Below, in pieces: positions 33,684 to 45,039 of a DNA stretch of 64,000 nt (its first letter is position 1; every line of letters starts with the position of its first letter). The stretch covers positions 2,247,001 through 2,311,000 of the forward strand of contig CAHIKZ030005577.1 in NCBI GenBank assembly GCA_903632075.3, read 5' to 3'. Origin of the DNA: Acanthosepion pharaonis (taxonomy: Eukaryota; Mollusca; Cephalopoda; Sepiida; Sepiidae). The notes under the pieces were generated by a model, which was not told the origin of the DNA, did no database searches, and worked only from the letters and a program-made list of their open reading frames with translations. The translations under genes were made by a program, and so were the position numbers.

Positions 33684-35090
33684 GGGACCTCCACTAAATT
33701 TTTGATATGTAAGGTTTAAAATGAATTTTTAAAAATGAAAATGCATTCTTGAAGATTCTCTTTAGCTTTAATTGAAAGCTAAAGGATTAAATTTACTATT
33801 TCTAGTAGCTGAAATACTCTGGTGTATTTCAAATAGAAATTATATAGATTGGAATGTCACATATTTGCTCAATTTAAAAAATCTGTTTACAAGAGGACAT
33901 TTTCTCACTTTAGGAAATTTGTATACCAAACAAAATTATCAGTTTTAAAAATATTCCAAAACTAAAATATATATTTGTGACACAGTATTTGAGTACAATT
34001 TGCAAATTTAAAGTTAAATTAATCTGATTTGAAAAAAATATTATTTAATTATAGCATAATTTACAAGCTTAATGACGATTTATGTTTTTCTTATGTCTTA
34101 TTGACACTCAATAATTTATGAAAAGTTATATTTTATTCATTACTTATTTATAGATTTTAATATATTTTTTAATTTTAAATTTGAAATTTTAAACATTTAA
34201 TGAATAATGAATTGCAAAGAAGCGAATGTCTCTGAAAATGGAGGGCAATTCTTACATAATAATGTCACATGTAGGTTACCATAAATGAAAAATGGGAATG
34301 GTTAAAGTAAAAATAAAAAATAAAAAAAATATTTTTAAAATATTATAGCAAAACAATGTATATTAAGCTTTTCAATTCTGGATTCGTAAATTTCGTTTCC
34401 ACTTAATTACAATTTTACCTAAAAGAAAGAAAGAATTTTAAACAATTTTAAATTAAAATTTCAAAAATGGAAAAATTGTAAAATTCATTATTCATCGATT
34501 TTTTTTGAACAATGAAATTTTAATATAAATTGATTAGAAAAGGTTTTTTAATTAAATAATGTCATAGTTTGATTTCATTTTTTTTTTTTTTTTTTTTTAC
34601 TGTTCGGAGCAGATTTTCGGTCGAAATAGAAAATATTTGAAAATATAAAACTTAGATGATTTACATACTCAATGAGCCCTATTTTAATAATAAAAAATTC
34701 TGGAAAGAAAATTTAATTTGTAAAATTTTAGAAATTAAATAAGTGATGGGTAAGATATTTAATAAAATCTTTTTACCAAGATTTTATAAAGCATAAAATT
34801 TCACAAATAATTTCATTCATTTTTGAATAAGTCGTGAAAGTTTCATTAAAATTCAACAATAATTTGATTTTTGCAAGAATTTCAAATCAATATATTAAAA
34901 TTTTCACTGGAAAAAAAAAACAAAAATTTTTGATTCTTTTATTAAATTCTTTTTAGTCCTTTTAATTTCTAAATTTTTAAAAAATTTTGTTTGTCTTTCT
35001 CAAAAAATTAGTTAATAAAATTGGAAAAAATAAACCTTTTCTCTTAATAACAACATAAATGAATTTGGAGGACTTAATCCCTTTTTTATT
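33684..35090 (+). mobile_element. repeat A copy, R end to L-like end
   Basis: TA then GGGACCTCCACTAAATTTTT, followed by CTTTAATTGAAAGCTAAAGG and the usual interior (AGTTAAATTAATCTGATTTG, CATTATTCATCGATTTTTTT, GAGCAGATTTTCGG) to an L-type interior near 34780-35060 (TTGATTTTTGCAAGAATTTC, TCTCTTAATAACAACATAAA). The right terminus itself is not clear. Confidence 0.6.
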
Positions 35091-35300
35091 ATCAAGTTGA
35101 AAGACCTTTTGTCTAATGCTAGACTTGTGTATTTTAGTGAACAAGGGTTGCAGGACATGTATATTATTTGACTTCCTCTTGAATGAACATTTGGAAAACA
35201 AAAATCTGTTAAATAAGTCAAAGGAAATACTGAAGGATTTGAACCAGTGGTCATTATGTTTTGTGGCTAAAAAAAAGCCTAACCAAAAAAACTGAATGTC
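35090..35300 (+). pseudogene. protein-like remnant, not identified
   Basis: Plus-strand translation reads LKDLLSNARLVYFSEQGLQD followed by MYII and a stop; one base later in frame terms it continues DFLLNEHLENKNLLNKSKEI then LKDLNQWSL. The Leu/Lys/Glu pattern and the continuity across one frameshift suggest a decayed exon. A longer open frame lies on the minus strand (34977-35357) but its residues show no motif. I do not recognise the protein. Confidence 0.3.
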
Positions 35301-35889
35301 TTTCAATGATCTGCAGATGGATAGCGTCTGATTATTTTCTGTAAACGGACTAATCAACTTGAGATAGGTTTTGTTTGAGTTGAAGAATTTGCAAAGTGGG
35401 ATCCAGTGAAAAAAAATATGTAAAACCTTAAAAATATATAATTTGAAATATCCGGAACAGACATCACCACCAGTCTAATTACAAATTTATTCTTATATTA
35501 AAAAAAATTTTTTACTGAAACAAAAAAATAATCTGTTTTTTAAAATTAATTTTAAATTGAAAAAAATTACTTTTCATTTTTAAAATTTTAATTTTAAACA
35601 CTGAAACTTGTTTCTTTCTGATGTGTTGATGGGGACAATTTGCATTTGAAAATTTATATTTTTTTTTTCAATTTAGGATACACCGAAAAAACAGATTATT
35701 AATATAGATTGTGTTTTTCAAATTCATCAGTTATCTTAAAAATTTAAGAAAATGTCTAAAAAATATGGAATTTTATTTGTGAAGAAAGAAAGAAAAAAAA
35801 GAAAAAGAAACATTTGAAATGAAATTATTTGGAAAGAAAGAAAAGGAAATATTTAGACAGAAAGAAAAAAAAAAAAAAAAAAAAAAAAA

Positions 35890-36300
35890 CTGCTGACCTT
35901 TTCTCTGACCTTGCAACATGCACACTTTCATTTAATAAATTCCACTGCTTGAGTCTCAACGTCAAGATGTCAACATTGGACATTGCGAGATGAAAATCTC
36001 TGATCAGATCATTGACATCTTTTATGTTAGAGTAGTATGGGTTTCTCTCTTGGGCTGTGCCTCTGTAATCTAAATCAATGACTTCATTCTATTCTGAAGG
36101 TTGCTGCTCTCTCTTTGGAGTAGAGGGTACAGTGTGTTACTGAAGTAATGGATGTCAGAAAGTCTGGATATATGATAGTAGGTGCATTCTTCTCAGCTTG
36201 AGATTTGAAAGGGTCCAACATGGAGAAGAATCTTGAGGGTCAGTTGCTTCCCTCCAAATTCATGGGATTGCGAATATCATGTTTCTATTTTCCCTCTGTC
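35890..36300 (-). pseudogene. decayed fragment of a multicopy uncharacterised protein
   Basis: From about 36082 down to 35890 the minus strand is open and reads EVIDLDYRGTAQERNPYYSN, then IKDVNDLIRDFHLAMSNVD, then LRLKQWNLLNESV. The order 'D-L-x-R-D-x-x-L ... LKxWNLL' resembles the beginning of long uncharacterised proteins repeated many times in some invertebrate genomes; that is a recollection and not a search result. Upstream (36090-36300) residues continue only with stops and frame changes. There is no clear acceptor. The fragment ends at an A-run at 35866-35889. Confidence 0.45.
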
Positions 36301-36304
36301 CTGG

Positions 36305-37840
36305 TCACAAAAGCAATCGTTGAAAGGAATAATAGTCATTAGAAGCAATTAGCAAATAACACTTATTTAACAAAGAAAAAATTTGTAACAGTGTTATGAA
36401 TAAATTTTAAATTATAAGTACCGTTATTATTTTCTGATAATGTCATGTATGGACACCGCTATGAGTAAAACATGGAAATGTTTTCACAAAAACAAAAAGT
36501 TGCAAATACATTTGGTATTAAATTTTATAAGTTGATGTTTTGTATTGCAAATATAATCATTAATTAAGTGTTGAAAATTTTATACTGATAATGTCATGTA
36601 TGAACATCCATACTAATAAAACACTGATATGTTTACGCATAAAGTTCCAAATACATTTTAAAATACTGTTAACTGATGAATAGCAACAAGCATTTCAATT
36701 TAAGATTACTAAATAGTTTTAATTTAAAAACAATATCATTTGGTCTTTCAAATTAATACATAATTTGAAGAGATTTTAAAGTTTGCAAATTATTAGAATT
36801 AATTTTATAGAAAACAAAATGAATTCTTGTAAACATTCATTATTCCTCGAGAGAAGGTTTTTAAGACAATAGTTTCCATTATATGTTTTTCATAAAAGTA
36901 TTTAAAATAGTGTCTAATTAAAAATATCTAAATTTTACTACAATTTTTATTTTACGATTCAATGCAGATTTTCCGCAGGTCCCCTTTAACTAAAAAATAT
37001 GATTTAAATTTTAGATTAAGAATGTTTTGATATTAATTTTTGTAAGTTGATGTTTTGTAATACAAAGATAATCATTAATTAAGTGTTGAACATTTTATAG
37101 TAATCGTCTTACATTTTCAACGAATATAAATTCTGTATAGATTCTACAGTTACTTTAGCTCACAGGAGAAAATCTTTCAGCAATAATTGTTGTTAATATT
37201 GTAAATATATTTAACTTTAATCTACAATGAAAATGTTATTGATCATATGATGGAAACAAGAGACATAACTACATCGAAATAATCATGAACCTGCAGCTGA
37301 AAAAGATGTTCAGATAGGCAATCATGGAATTGTCATTTGTCATTCTAATCTTAAGATAAAGTAGAAGTGGATTGGAATTTATTGAAAGAGAAATAAAAAT
37401 CATGAGCAAAATGAACATTGATTTGTTATATATTTATCATAATATTATTTATCTATATATATTCCAAACAGTCTTCACATTTTTACTACTTTTCTTTTTG
37501 AAGATATGACCATGATAACAGTGAATAAGTTTCACGATGTCTTTTTTGCAATTTTTATTTACAAAACACCACCAGAAAAATTTCTGTTTCAATCCAATAT
37601 GAGGATTTATAACATATATTATATATAATAATATATAATTATAATCCTGACCATGATAACAGTTACTTGTACACAGTTTTTGGCTTTTATACTGCTCTAT
37701 TCAAAGAATAACTTACAATAATAAAAAATAATGAGGATAGCTGGTGAATAAGAAAAATAAATGTGGCCATGAATTGAATAGTGAAAAGTTAACTGATATT
37801 TGATAAATAGAAACCCAAAACACCAAAGGTTAGAATTGTT
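36305..37840. other. AT-rich, no gene; small internal repeats
   Basis: TAATCATTAATTAAGTGTTG occurs at about 36553 and 37068 and belongs to the repeat C neighbourhood (reversed near 7565-7590). TGACCATGATAACAGT occurs at 37507 and 37648. Nothing coding is visible. Confidence 0.6.
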
Positions 37841-37849
37841 CTAGTAGAG

Positions 37850-38110
37850 TGCTCAATGGCAAAGGGAAAATTCAGACTGTTCATGTTCCATTGTCTATGT
37901 TAAGTGATATAAGATATCCACTGAGCATGGAAAGTGGAATGAAAACTGTCTATGTTACCAAGTAAAACATATAATTGGAAAAGGGTGGAGAGTACAATGG
38001 TTAAAACATTGCGAGTATAGAAACCAAGATGGACATGCTGGTTTGAATAGAGTGTCATATAATATAGATTATGTCATAAAATGCAATAAAGATGAATTTA
38101 CAGCACATTC
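37850..38110 (-). repeat. repeat C copy, reversed
   Basis: Contains, reversed, the GGAACATGAACAGTC module and TTCCACTTTCCATGCTCAG, followed by one 86 bp-type unit (GGACATGCTGGTTTGAATAG ... ATTATGTCATAAAATGC). Confidence 0.75.
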
Positions 38111-38239
38111 AAGAGGAACAGAGGAAAGTGTGAGGAACATATGAATTCTGTTTTTTTCTAACATAAATTGCAATTTTCCTGGAGCAACCTGACATCTTTA
38201 AGAAAATCTATTCATTACTAGAATAAATTCATGATTTCT

Positions 38240-38500
38240 CTGCTAAATTGGATGCAGGTATGAGGTTACATCCTTCAACTCTGCTCTAGGTGGCTGAGTA
38301 ACATTAAATCAACCCTTGCCCCTGGCTTCATTTGATGCTCTGTTGTGATATTTCAGTGTATCTTCTATCTGGCATAATGCCATACATGGTTTTAAATTCA
38401 AAGTTGTTGTCCTTTTCCCATTCTAGAACTCAGCTTGCTGATTTTCTCATTTAACTTGCTGACAATTTGTACAATTGCTTCTAGTCACAATAAACTGTAT
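38240..38500 (-). repeat. repeat D, copy 3, reversed and diverged
   Basis: Reverse complement shows GCCAGATAGAAGATACACTG, GAGCATCAAATGAAGCCAGG, GGTTGATTTAATGTTACTCA and AGTTCTAGAATGGG in the order of copies 1 and 2. It lies about 0.5 kb before the plus-strand zinc-finger array. Confidence 0.72.
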
Positions 38501-38979
38501 AATGTGTCAAATTTAAAAACTAATTCATCAGTCTTTCTACCTTTGTTTCTATGTGTTTAAAAGTCTACTTCAGAACAAAACTTTTTCAATTAATAAATTA
38601 CATATTTTTTTGATCAACATATAGTGTAATGGTACATTGTTTATAATTTTGGGCACACCTGTAACGAAATACTTGAGAATACTTTATTTTTAAACATATT
38701 TCAAAATCCAACGTAGCGTGTTTTTTCCATCGCTCAGTGAATATATTTTTGTTTTTCCAGGTTGTATCTTTGAGAGAACCTGACACCAGGATTGAATATT
38801 CATGAGATTGGTGGCATTACTTACTGTGGAATTCATGGAATATTAGTTAATTTTAAGTCCACATAGGAGAGACATAACAGAACATGCAATGGAAATAAAC
38901 AATTTCCTATGAAATTGTGGTGTTAGATTTTACATGAATTCAAATATCTAAAACAGGTATGAAAACTCGCAGTGACAAA

Positions 38980-39898
38980 AAAATTTTTTTTGCTGTAAAA
39001 TCTGTGAATATAAATGTTCCCAAAATCAAATCTCAAAAAACACATGTTAAGACAAACCATTCTGTAAAATGATGTTCAAGAAAAAACCATTCAACTGTAA
39101 AATGTTGTGAATAAAAAGTGTTCTCAAAAAACACATGTTAACACACAAGAAAAACCATTCAACTGTAAAATCTGTGGAATAAAATTTTCAAAAAAGTCAA
39201 ATCTCAAAAAGTCACATGTTAAGACACACTGGAAAAAACGATGTGAAATCTGTGGAAATCTGTGAATCCAATAAATGTCAACACTAACTGGCGAGAAACC
39301 ATCAAATGTAAAATCTCAAAAGTCAAACATGTTAACACACACTGAGAAAAACGAAACCATGAAACTGTGGATCAAAAAATGTGAAATATAACACATGTTA
39401 ACACACACAAAAGAAACCATTCAACTGTAAAATCTGTGAATATAAGTGCTCTTATAAAAGTCTCAAAAGTCACATGTTAAGACACACTGAGAAAAACGAT
39501 TCCGCTGTGAAATCTGTGGATCAAAATTTTCCCATAATGGAAATCTCAAAAAACACATGTTAACACACACTGGCGAGAAACCATTCAACTGTAAAATCTG
39601 TGAATATAAGTGTTCCAAAAAGTCAAGTCTCAAAAGTCACATGTTAAGACACACTGAGAAAAACGATTCCGCTGTGTGAAATCTGTGGATCGAAATTTTC
39701 CCATAATGGAAATCTCAAAAAACACATGTTAAACACACACTGGCGAGAAACCATTCAACTGTAAAATCTGTGAATATAAGTGTTTCCCAAAAAGTCAAAG
39801 TCTCAAAAGTCACATGTTAAGACACACTGAGAAAAAAACGATTCCGATGTGAAATCTGTGGATCAAAATTTTCCCATAGTGGAAATCTCAAACAACAC
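38980..39898 (+). pseudogene. degenerate 5' part of the plus-strand zinc-finger array
   Basis: Motifs such as TGTAAAATCTGTGAATATAA, TCACATGTTAAGACACACTG and TTTTCCCATAATGGAAATCT recur every 167-173 bases, the same two-finger unit as in the open part, but each unit has indels. Four consecutive units share the same loss of a base in the linker (CACTGAGAAA in place of CACTGGAGAAA; about 39348, 39486, 39652, 39822). Before 39200 units are shorter and more eroded. No acceptor or start could be assigned. Confidence 0.85.
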
Positions 39899-40552
39899 AT
39901 GTCAACACACACTGGCGAGAAACCATTCAACTGTAAAATCTGTGAATATAAGTGCTCAAAAAAGTCAAATCTCAAAAGTCACATGTTAAGACATACTGGA
40001 GAAAAACGATTCCGATGTGAAATCTGTGGATCGAATTTTTCCCATAATGGAAATCTCAAAAAACACATATTAACACACACAGGCGAGAAACCATTCAACT
40101 GTAAAATCTGTGAATATAAGTGTTCCCAAAAAACAAATCTCAAAAGTCACATGTTAAGACACACTGGAGAAAAACGATTCCGATGTGAAATCTGTGGATC
40201 GAAATTTTCCCATAATGGAAATCTCAAAAAACACATGTTAACACACACTGGCGAGAAACCATTCAACTGTAAAATCTGTGAATATAAGTGTTCCCAAAAG
40301 TCAAGTCTCAAAAGTCACATGTTAAGACACACTGGAGAAAAACGATTCCGCTGTGAAATCTGTGGATCGAAATTTTCCCATAATGGAAATCTCAAACAAC
40401 ACATGTTAACACACACTGGCGAGAAACCATTCAACTGTAAAATCTGTGAATATAAGTGTTCCCAAAAGTCAAGTCTCAAAAGTCACATGTTAAGACACAC
40501 TGGAGAAAAACGATTCCGCTGTGAAATCTGTGGATCGAAATTTTTCCCATAA
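39899..40552 (+). CDS. C2H2 zinc-finger array, open segment of eight fingers
   Basis: 217 codons without interruption. Fingers alternate strictly between KPFNCKICEYKCS-type, with helix Q/K-S-S-LKSH and a Cys where the usual Phe stands, and KRFRCEICGSKFS-type, with helix HNGNLK(K/Q)H; HTGEK linkers are intact. Zinc coordination by C2H2 and sequence-specific DNA binding in the nucleus are properties of the family. The unit is 168 bp and repeats at exactly 168 (anchor at 39980, 40148, 40316, 40484). The ATG used is only the first one in the frame; the reading frame is open further back into the damaged part. It ends by a one-base T insertion at about 40536 (TTTTTCCC for TTTTCCC) that shifts the frame within finger eight. 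Confidence 0.75.
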   Translation: MSTHTGEKPFNCKICEYKCSKKSNLKSHMLRHTGEKRFRCEICGSNFSHNGNLKKHILTHTGEKPFNCKICEYKCSQKTNLKSHMLRHTGEKRFRCEICGSKFSHNGNLKKHMLTHTGEKPFNCKICEYKCSQKSSLKSHMLRHTGEKRFRCEICGSKFSHNGNLKQHMLTHTGEKPFNCKICEYKCSQKSSLKSHMLRHTGEKRFRCEICGSKFFP

Positions 40553-41052
40553 TGGAAATCTCAAACAACACATGTTAACACACACTGGCGAGAAACCATT
40601 CAACTGTAAAATCTGTGAATATAAGTGCTCGAAAAAGTCAAGTCTCAAAAGTCACATGTTAAGACACACTGGAGAAAAACGATTCCACTGTGAAATCTGT
40701 GGATCGAATTTTTCTCTATAATCGAAATCTCAAAAAAACACATGTTAACACACACTGGAGAGAAAACCATTTAACTGTAAAACCTGTGGTTTTAAGTTTT
40801 CCCAAAATTCAAATCTCAAACAACACATGTTAACACACAAACACATGTTTACACACACTGGAGAGAAACCATTTCCACTGTAAATCTGTGAATTTAAATT
40901 TTCCCAAAATTCATCTCAAAAAACACATGTTTACACACACTGGAGAGAAACCATTCCACTGTAAAATCTGTGGATTTAAGTTTTCCCTAAATGAAATCTC
41001 AAAAAACACATGTTAACACACACTGGAGAGAAACCATTTCACTGTAAAATCT
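40530..41052 (+). pseudogene. zinc-finger array, frameshifted middle
   Basis: After the T insertion the array continues in a new frame (FSHNGNLKQH, then a full KPFNCKICEYKC finger and KRFHCEICGS) to about 40721, where another indel (TTTCTCTATAATCG) breaks it. Fingers of a third kind follow (CGFKFSQNSNLK-like) with several indels in A/C runs, and a stray 16-base repeat of ACACATG at about 40826-40855. Confidence 0.8.
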
Positions 41053-41469
41053 GTGGATTTAAGTTTTTCCCTTAAATCATCAAATCTCAAAAAACACATG
41101 TCTACACACACTGGAGAGAAACCTTTCCATTGTGAAGTCTGTGAATGTACATTTTCCCGAAACTCAAGTCTTAAACAACACATGTTAAAACATACTGTAG
41201 AGAAACCATTCTCCTGTGAAATTTGTGGTTATAAGTTTCTCCAAAGTTCACATCTCAAAAAACATATGTTCACACACACTGGAGAGAAACGCTTCCACTG
41301 TGAAATCTGTGGCTTTAAATTTTCCCTAAATGGTAATCTCAAACAACACATGTTGACACACACTGGAGAGAAACCTTTTCACTGTGAAATCTGTGGATTT
41401 AAGTTTTCACAGAATTCAAATCTCAAAAAACATATGTTAACACATACTGGAGAGAAACCATTCAAGTGA
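41053..41469 (+). CDS. C2H2 zinc-finger array, second open segment
   Basis: 138 codons with four complete fingers (CEVCECTFSRNSSLKQH, CEICGYKFLQSSHLKKH, CEICGFKFSLNGNLKQH, CEICGFKFSQNSNLKKH) and HTGEK linkers; one linker reads HTVEK. Finger types differ from the alternating pair upstream and resemble those of the minus-strand locus, so this is the older C-terminal part onto which the 168 bp units were amplified (inference). It stops because two bases are missing at AAGTGAAATC (expected a TGTGAAATC), about 41467. Confidence 0.72.
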   Translation: MDLSFSLKSSNLKKHMSTHTGEKPFHCEVCECTFSRNSSLKQHMLKHTVEKPFSCEICGYKFLQSSHLKKHMFTHTGEKRFHCEICGFKFSLNGNLKQHMLTHTGEKPFHCEICGFKFSQNSNLKKHMLTHTGEKPFK

Positions 41470-41764
41470 AATCTGTGGACTAGGTTTTAAATTGTCAGTC
41501 AAAAAACGTGTTAATAAACCACTGGAGAGAAATCTTTCACTTGTGTTATATTTGGACTAACTTTTTCTTTATCATCACTCAGTACACACTGGAGAGAAAC
41601 CTTTCCAATGTGAAATCTGTGGTTTTAAATTTTCCCAAAATCTGCCTCTGAAATGACATATGCTAATGCACAGTGGAAAGAAACCTTTCCACTGTGATTT
41701 ATGTGGAAATAAGTTTTCTCTAAATTCACATCTGAAACAACACATTAGTACACACAAGAAATAA
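41470..41764 (+). pseudogene. zinc-finger array, degenerate 3' end with terminal stop
   Basis: One eroded finger, then HTGEKPFQCEICGFKFSQNL, a stop in place of the last helix residues (CTGAAATGACATATG), and a last good finger KKPFHCDLCGNKFSLNSHLK ending HISTHKK with TAA at 41762-41764. This is probably the natural end of the gene: AATAAA follows at about 41803 and again at 42056. Confidence 0.78.
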
Positions 41765-41840
41765 ACGTTTGTTAGCTGTGAATCAGAATATTTGCTATTG
41801 GAATAAATGTCATATAGCTTATTGTGTGACTTTCTGGAAA

Positions 41841-41908
41841 GAAATGTTTCTGCTGCAAGATCTGGAAATGTATTTTTCTGCTGCAAGATCTGGAAATGTA
41901 TTTTTCCA
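41841..41908 (+). repeat. two-unit short tandem repeat
   Basis: TTTCTGCTGCAAGATCTGGA ... GTATTTTTC is present twice in direct succession (unit about 33 bases). Confidence 0.9.
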
Positions 41909-42059
41909 GAATTTGTACCCCACCAAAAAAAAAAACACAAATTTACTTCCATGTGTTTTCTAGTGCGTAATATTTGGTGTTACATTTGTTTGGAATTCTG
42001 CACAGAATATTCATATGACTTAAATTTTTGCATGTGTTTTTTCCATGTTTTTGTCAATA

Positions 42060-44980
42060 AATTTCTGTGTAGACAAACATTTTTATTTCTCATCGTAATA
42101 TATCCTAAGTATGTTATGTAGTAAGCTCTAGTTTTATCTATTTCTCAATCTGACCAATGTGCTTAGACTATGGAGCTATTAGCAATATCATTCCACCTGT
42201 GATCTACCTATGATCTCCTACCAAATGCAACCAACTTCAAGGGTTGATGTATGTGCATTACATCAAAGTGAGTGAAGCATTCTACTTCATGTGTTCTCTA
42301 CATGCCCACTGTAAGACTTCTTGCCAGTTGATTCCAGATCAATTCTTATGTTGGTCAATACTGCCGCTGGCTATTGAAGTTTGTCATTCTGATCTGCACC
42401 TCGCTCTGCCTCCATGTTTGCCTTGTTTGATCATGCAGCTGTCAAAGTCTGAATTGCTATCAGTAATTTTAGCGCTGGTTCGATCACAGTAAAGCTATGT
42501 CTCAAATGATAAATTAAAGAAATGTTCTTGCAGACAAAATAAAGACAGGAATTTCTTCAGGGTCTATTTCTATGTGGTTTATATTAGTTCTTTATACAGA
42601 AATATTAACCCATCCCACTTTGAATTCTATCGTGACACTTTGCTCAATTTAGCAATGTCTGGAACAAGGCTTAAGTCAGAGGTTTTCTCTGGCAGCAAGT
42701 CATGTGGGATTTGGCAGAATAGTTGTCTCTAGTCTGCACTCTGGAACCGGCACTGATTTGGTCGCTTCTAGGGTCTGCTTATATTGACTTTCACCCAAAA
42801 CTGGCATGGGAGTCGACGTGGTTAGAAGACCTGTTGTTTTCCCTATCTTCCAACAAGAGCCCTTTGTCGTTTGCCTTTGGAAAATTAATTATATCTCCAA
42901 ATTTGGGGAGATTTCTTTTCCTGTGGGCAATGGTCACAGGTATTGATCGGCCATTATAACTCCTTCCTTCTCTTCTTTGTGCCTTGTGCCAACACCTCCC
43001 AATGGATGTAGGCAACGCCTCTTTCCTTCTTGGTATTTCACCTATGCCTGTCACTTTGGTTGTTCTTTTGATAAATCTGGTTCTCAAACCACATGGTATG
43101 CCTTAGTTTCTGGCCGTTAATTAGAATTATCATTTTAATTTCTCATCAGCAAATTTTTCCCAGCCTGGTTTTGTTTATACAATCAGAAATTTACCAGCTG
43201 TTTCCTCTGATCAGTTTATCTCCCTATCATGTTAAACTCATCACACTTTGAAAATCCTGGGTTTCTTTTTTTTACATAAAGAAATTCTATTTTCTCATCT
43301 TGTTTACAATTTCCACTTTTTTGATAGGCAAAATGAATAAGTTCTTTAAATCTACATGTCTTTAAAAATTGCCAAATATTATCTCTTCAGTTGGCTTCCT
43401 TTCCCAGATGATTCCTAGCAGCTGTTTTCTTAACTTCCGCTTTAAGGCATCAATCAATTGTTGGCCCAGCTTTACCAGATAGCCTCTATGGAAACAATGT
43501 CATTTTCTTCAAGCCATCTCTGCTTAAAAAAAAAAAAAGACTTTTAAAATTCAAAGAAATCTCACTTCTTTTCACGTCTGTCTGTCATTCCATTCTTTAG
43601 CACTTTTAGTCTTCTTCCAAGTTATATTTTAATTTTAACCATTTTCTTTCTGTTTACCAGTGTCACATAGTGTCACACCACAATCACTGCAAATGTATAC
43701 ATGGCATCATAACAAAGTGTTAAATGTGGTCAAAAGTTATATATCCCTCATCTTGAACATGAAAAAACAAACAATGGCCAGAAAACCTGAGATCCACTTT
43801 TACAAGGAAGGCGAATGCCATGTACCAGAAGACCTAAATGACTTCCAACATGACACTTGGATTGTTGAGGCTGGTTTGATTGGAGTTCCACATGAGGATA
43901 TGAGTCTTAGAACATTTCTGCAGTTTCTGGTACCCATCATTCAGACAGATGCACACTTTGATATTGTAACAAGTGTGTCTTCCTAGTAGAATTAATGATT
44001 CAATGAGAGGAGAACAGGAAGGAGGCACAAGATGAAAAAAAATTGATAAGGATTCACATAAATCTGCATGTCAAAGGTTTTTGGATATGTCATATGCTAT
44101 TCCTCAAGATCAACCTGTTTCTGAATGTGGGCATCACTGGCCAGAGCCTGAAGTGTCCTTCACAAGCCTAAAATTAGATCTGGTCAAGATCCAAAATGAA
44201 GTTAATTAAAACCATGCTCACGACACCGTGCTACTTCCAACATGAAACACATATGTTTATCTTCCATTCTACATCATTGATAATGGTTGCTACGAGTGCA
44301 CTGTGTATTGGTTAGTGACCAAATGCAAATGCTTTTAACACAACATTGAAAATCTGAATTGCAGTTGCAAAAAAATCGCAAGGGACTAGTGGCAAAAGCT
44401 GCTGGTGGTGCTAGGGGTGGCAGTACCACCTTAGCCACCAAAACTGTGTTGCCTTCCTTCTTAATGGTTGACAAGGGCAGGGTATTGTGCATACTTTCAC
44501 GTTTTGCATGTAGAAAATTTATGCTAGTATCAATAACAGAAATTATTATTTGCTTCAAATTTCCTACATGAAATATATATATGTAAATTGTTTGGTAAAT
44601 AATGTCTTATTTTAGAATACACCTTTTTAATTTTATGATATTAGCACAAAAATATATTACTGATTAATTTGTCGCCTTTGTTAATTTTATATTAATCTCT
44701 TAGCATTTAACTTAAAATATAATATACCTCTCATCTGGAACATGAAAAAAGAAGGGATGTGTTTATTTTGTTTTCATGTGCTCAAGTTTGGTCTTAATGT
44801 TTCTCATGCTGTTGCCACTATTAACAGATCTTGGGGTGAAGGAGCTGCTTGTCATTAGACAATACAACTCTGGTTTTTGAAGTTCCACACTGGGGATATG
44901 AGTCTTAAAGTTCAAGGTTATAGAAGACTTTGATCTGTAAATGACAATCAACATCTGAAAACCATAGTCAAACAATTCAC
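42060..44980. other. no gene recognised; moderately GC-richer than neighbours
   Basis: Several short open frames exist (for example plus 42244-42492, 42723-42959, 43660-43986; minus 42791-43087) but none shows a motif or repeats elsewhere. Two parts are related: 43745-43920 and 44720-44900 share CATGAAAAAA and GTTCCACA(C/T)-GG(A/G)GATATGAGTCTTA(G/A)A. Given the mariner relic that follows, the 3' part may be its eroded 5' half. Confidence 0.45.
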
Positions 44981-45039
44981 GTCAGAGAAATGTCTCCGGT
45001 AATGGGTGTTGGCAATTCAATGTCAGACCATCACAAGAA

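Noticed and set aside
42723..43087. Overlapping open frames on both strands (78 and 98 codons)
   Set aside because: No domain, no paralogue in the window, no splice sites that would join them; kept as unassigned DNA.
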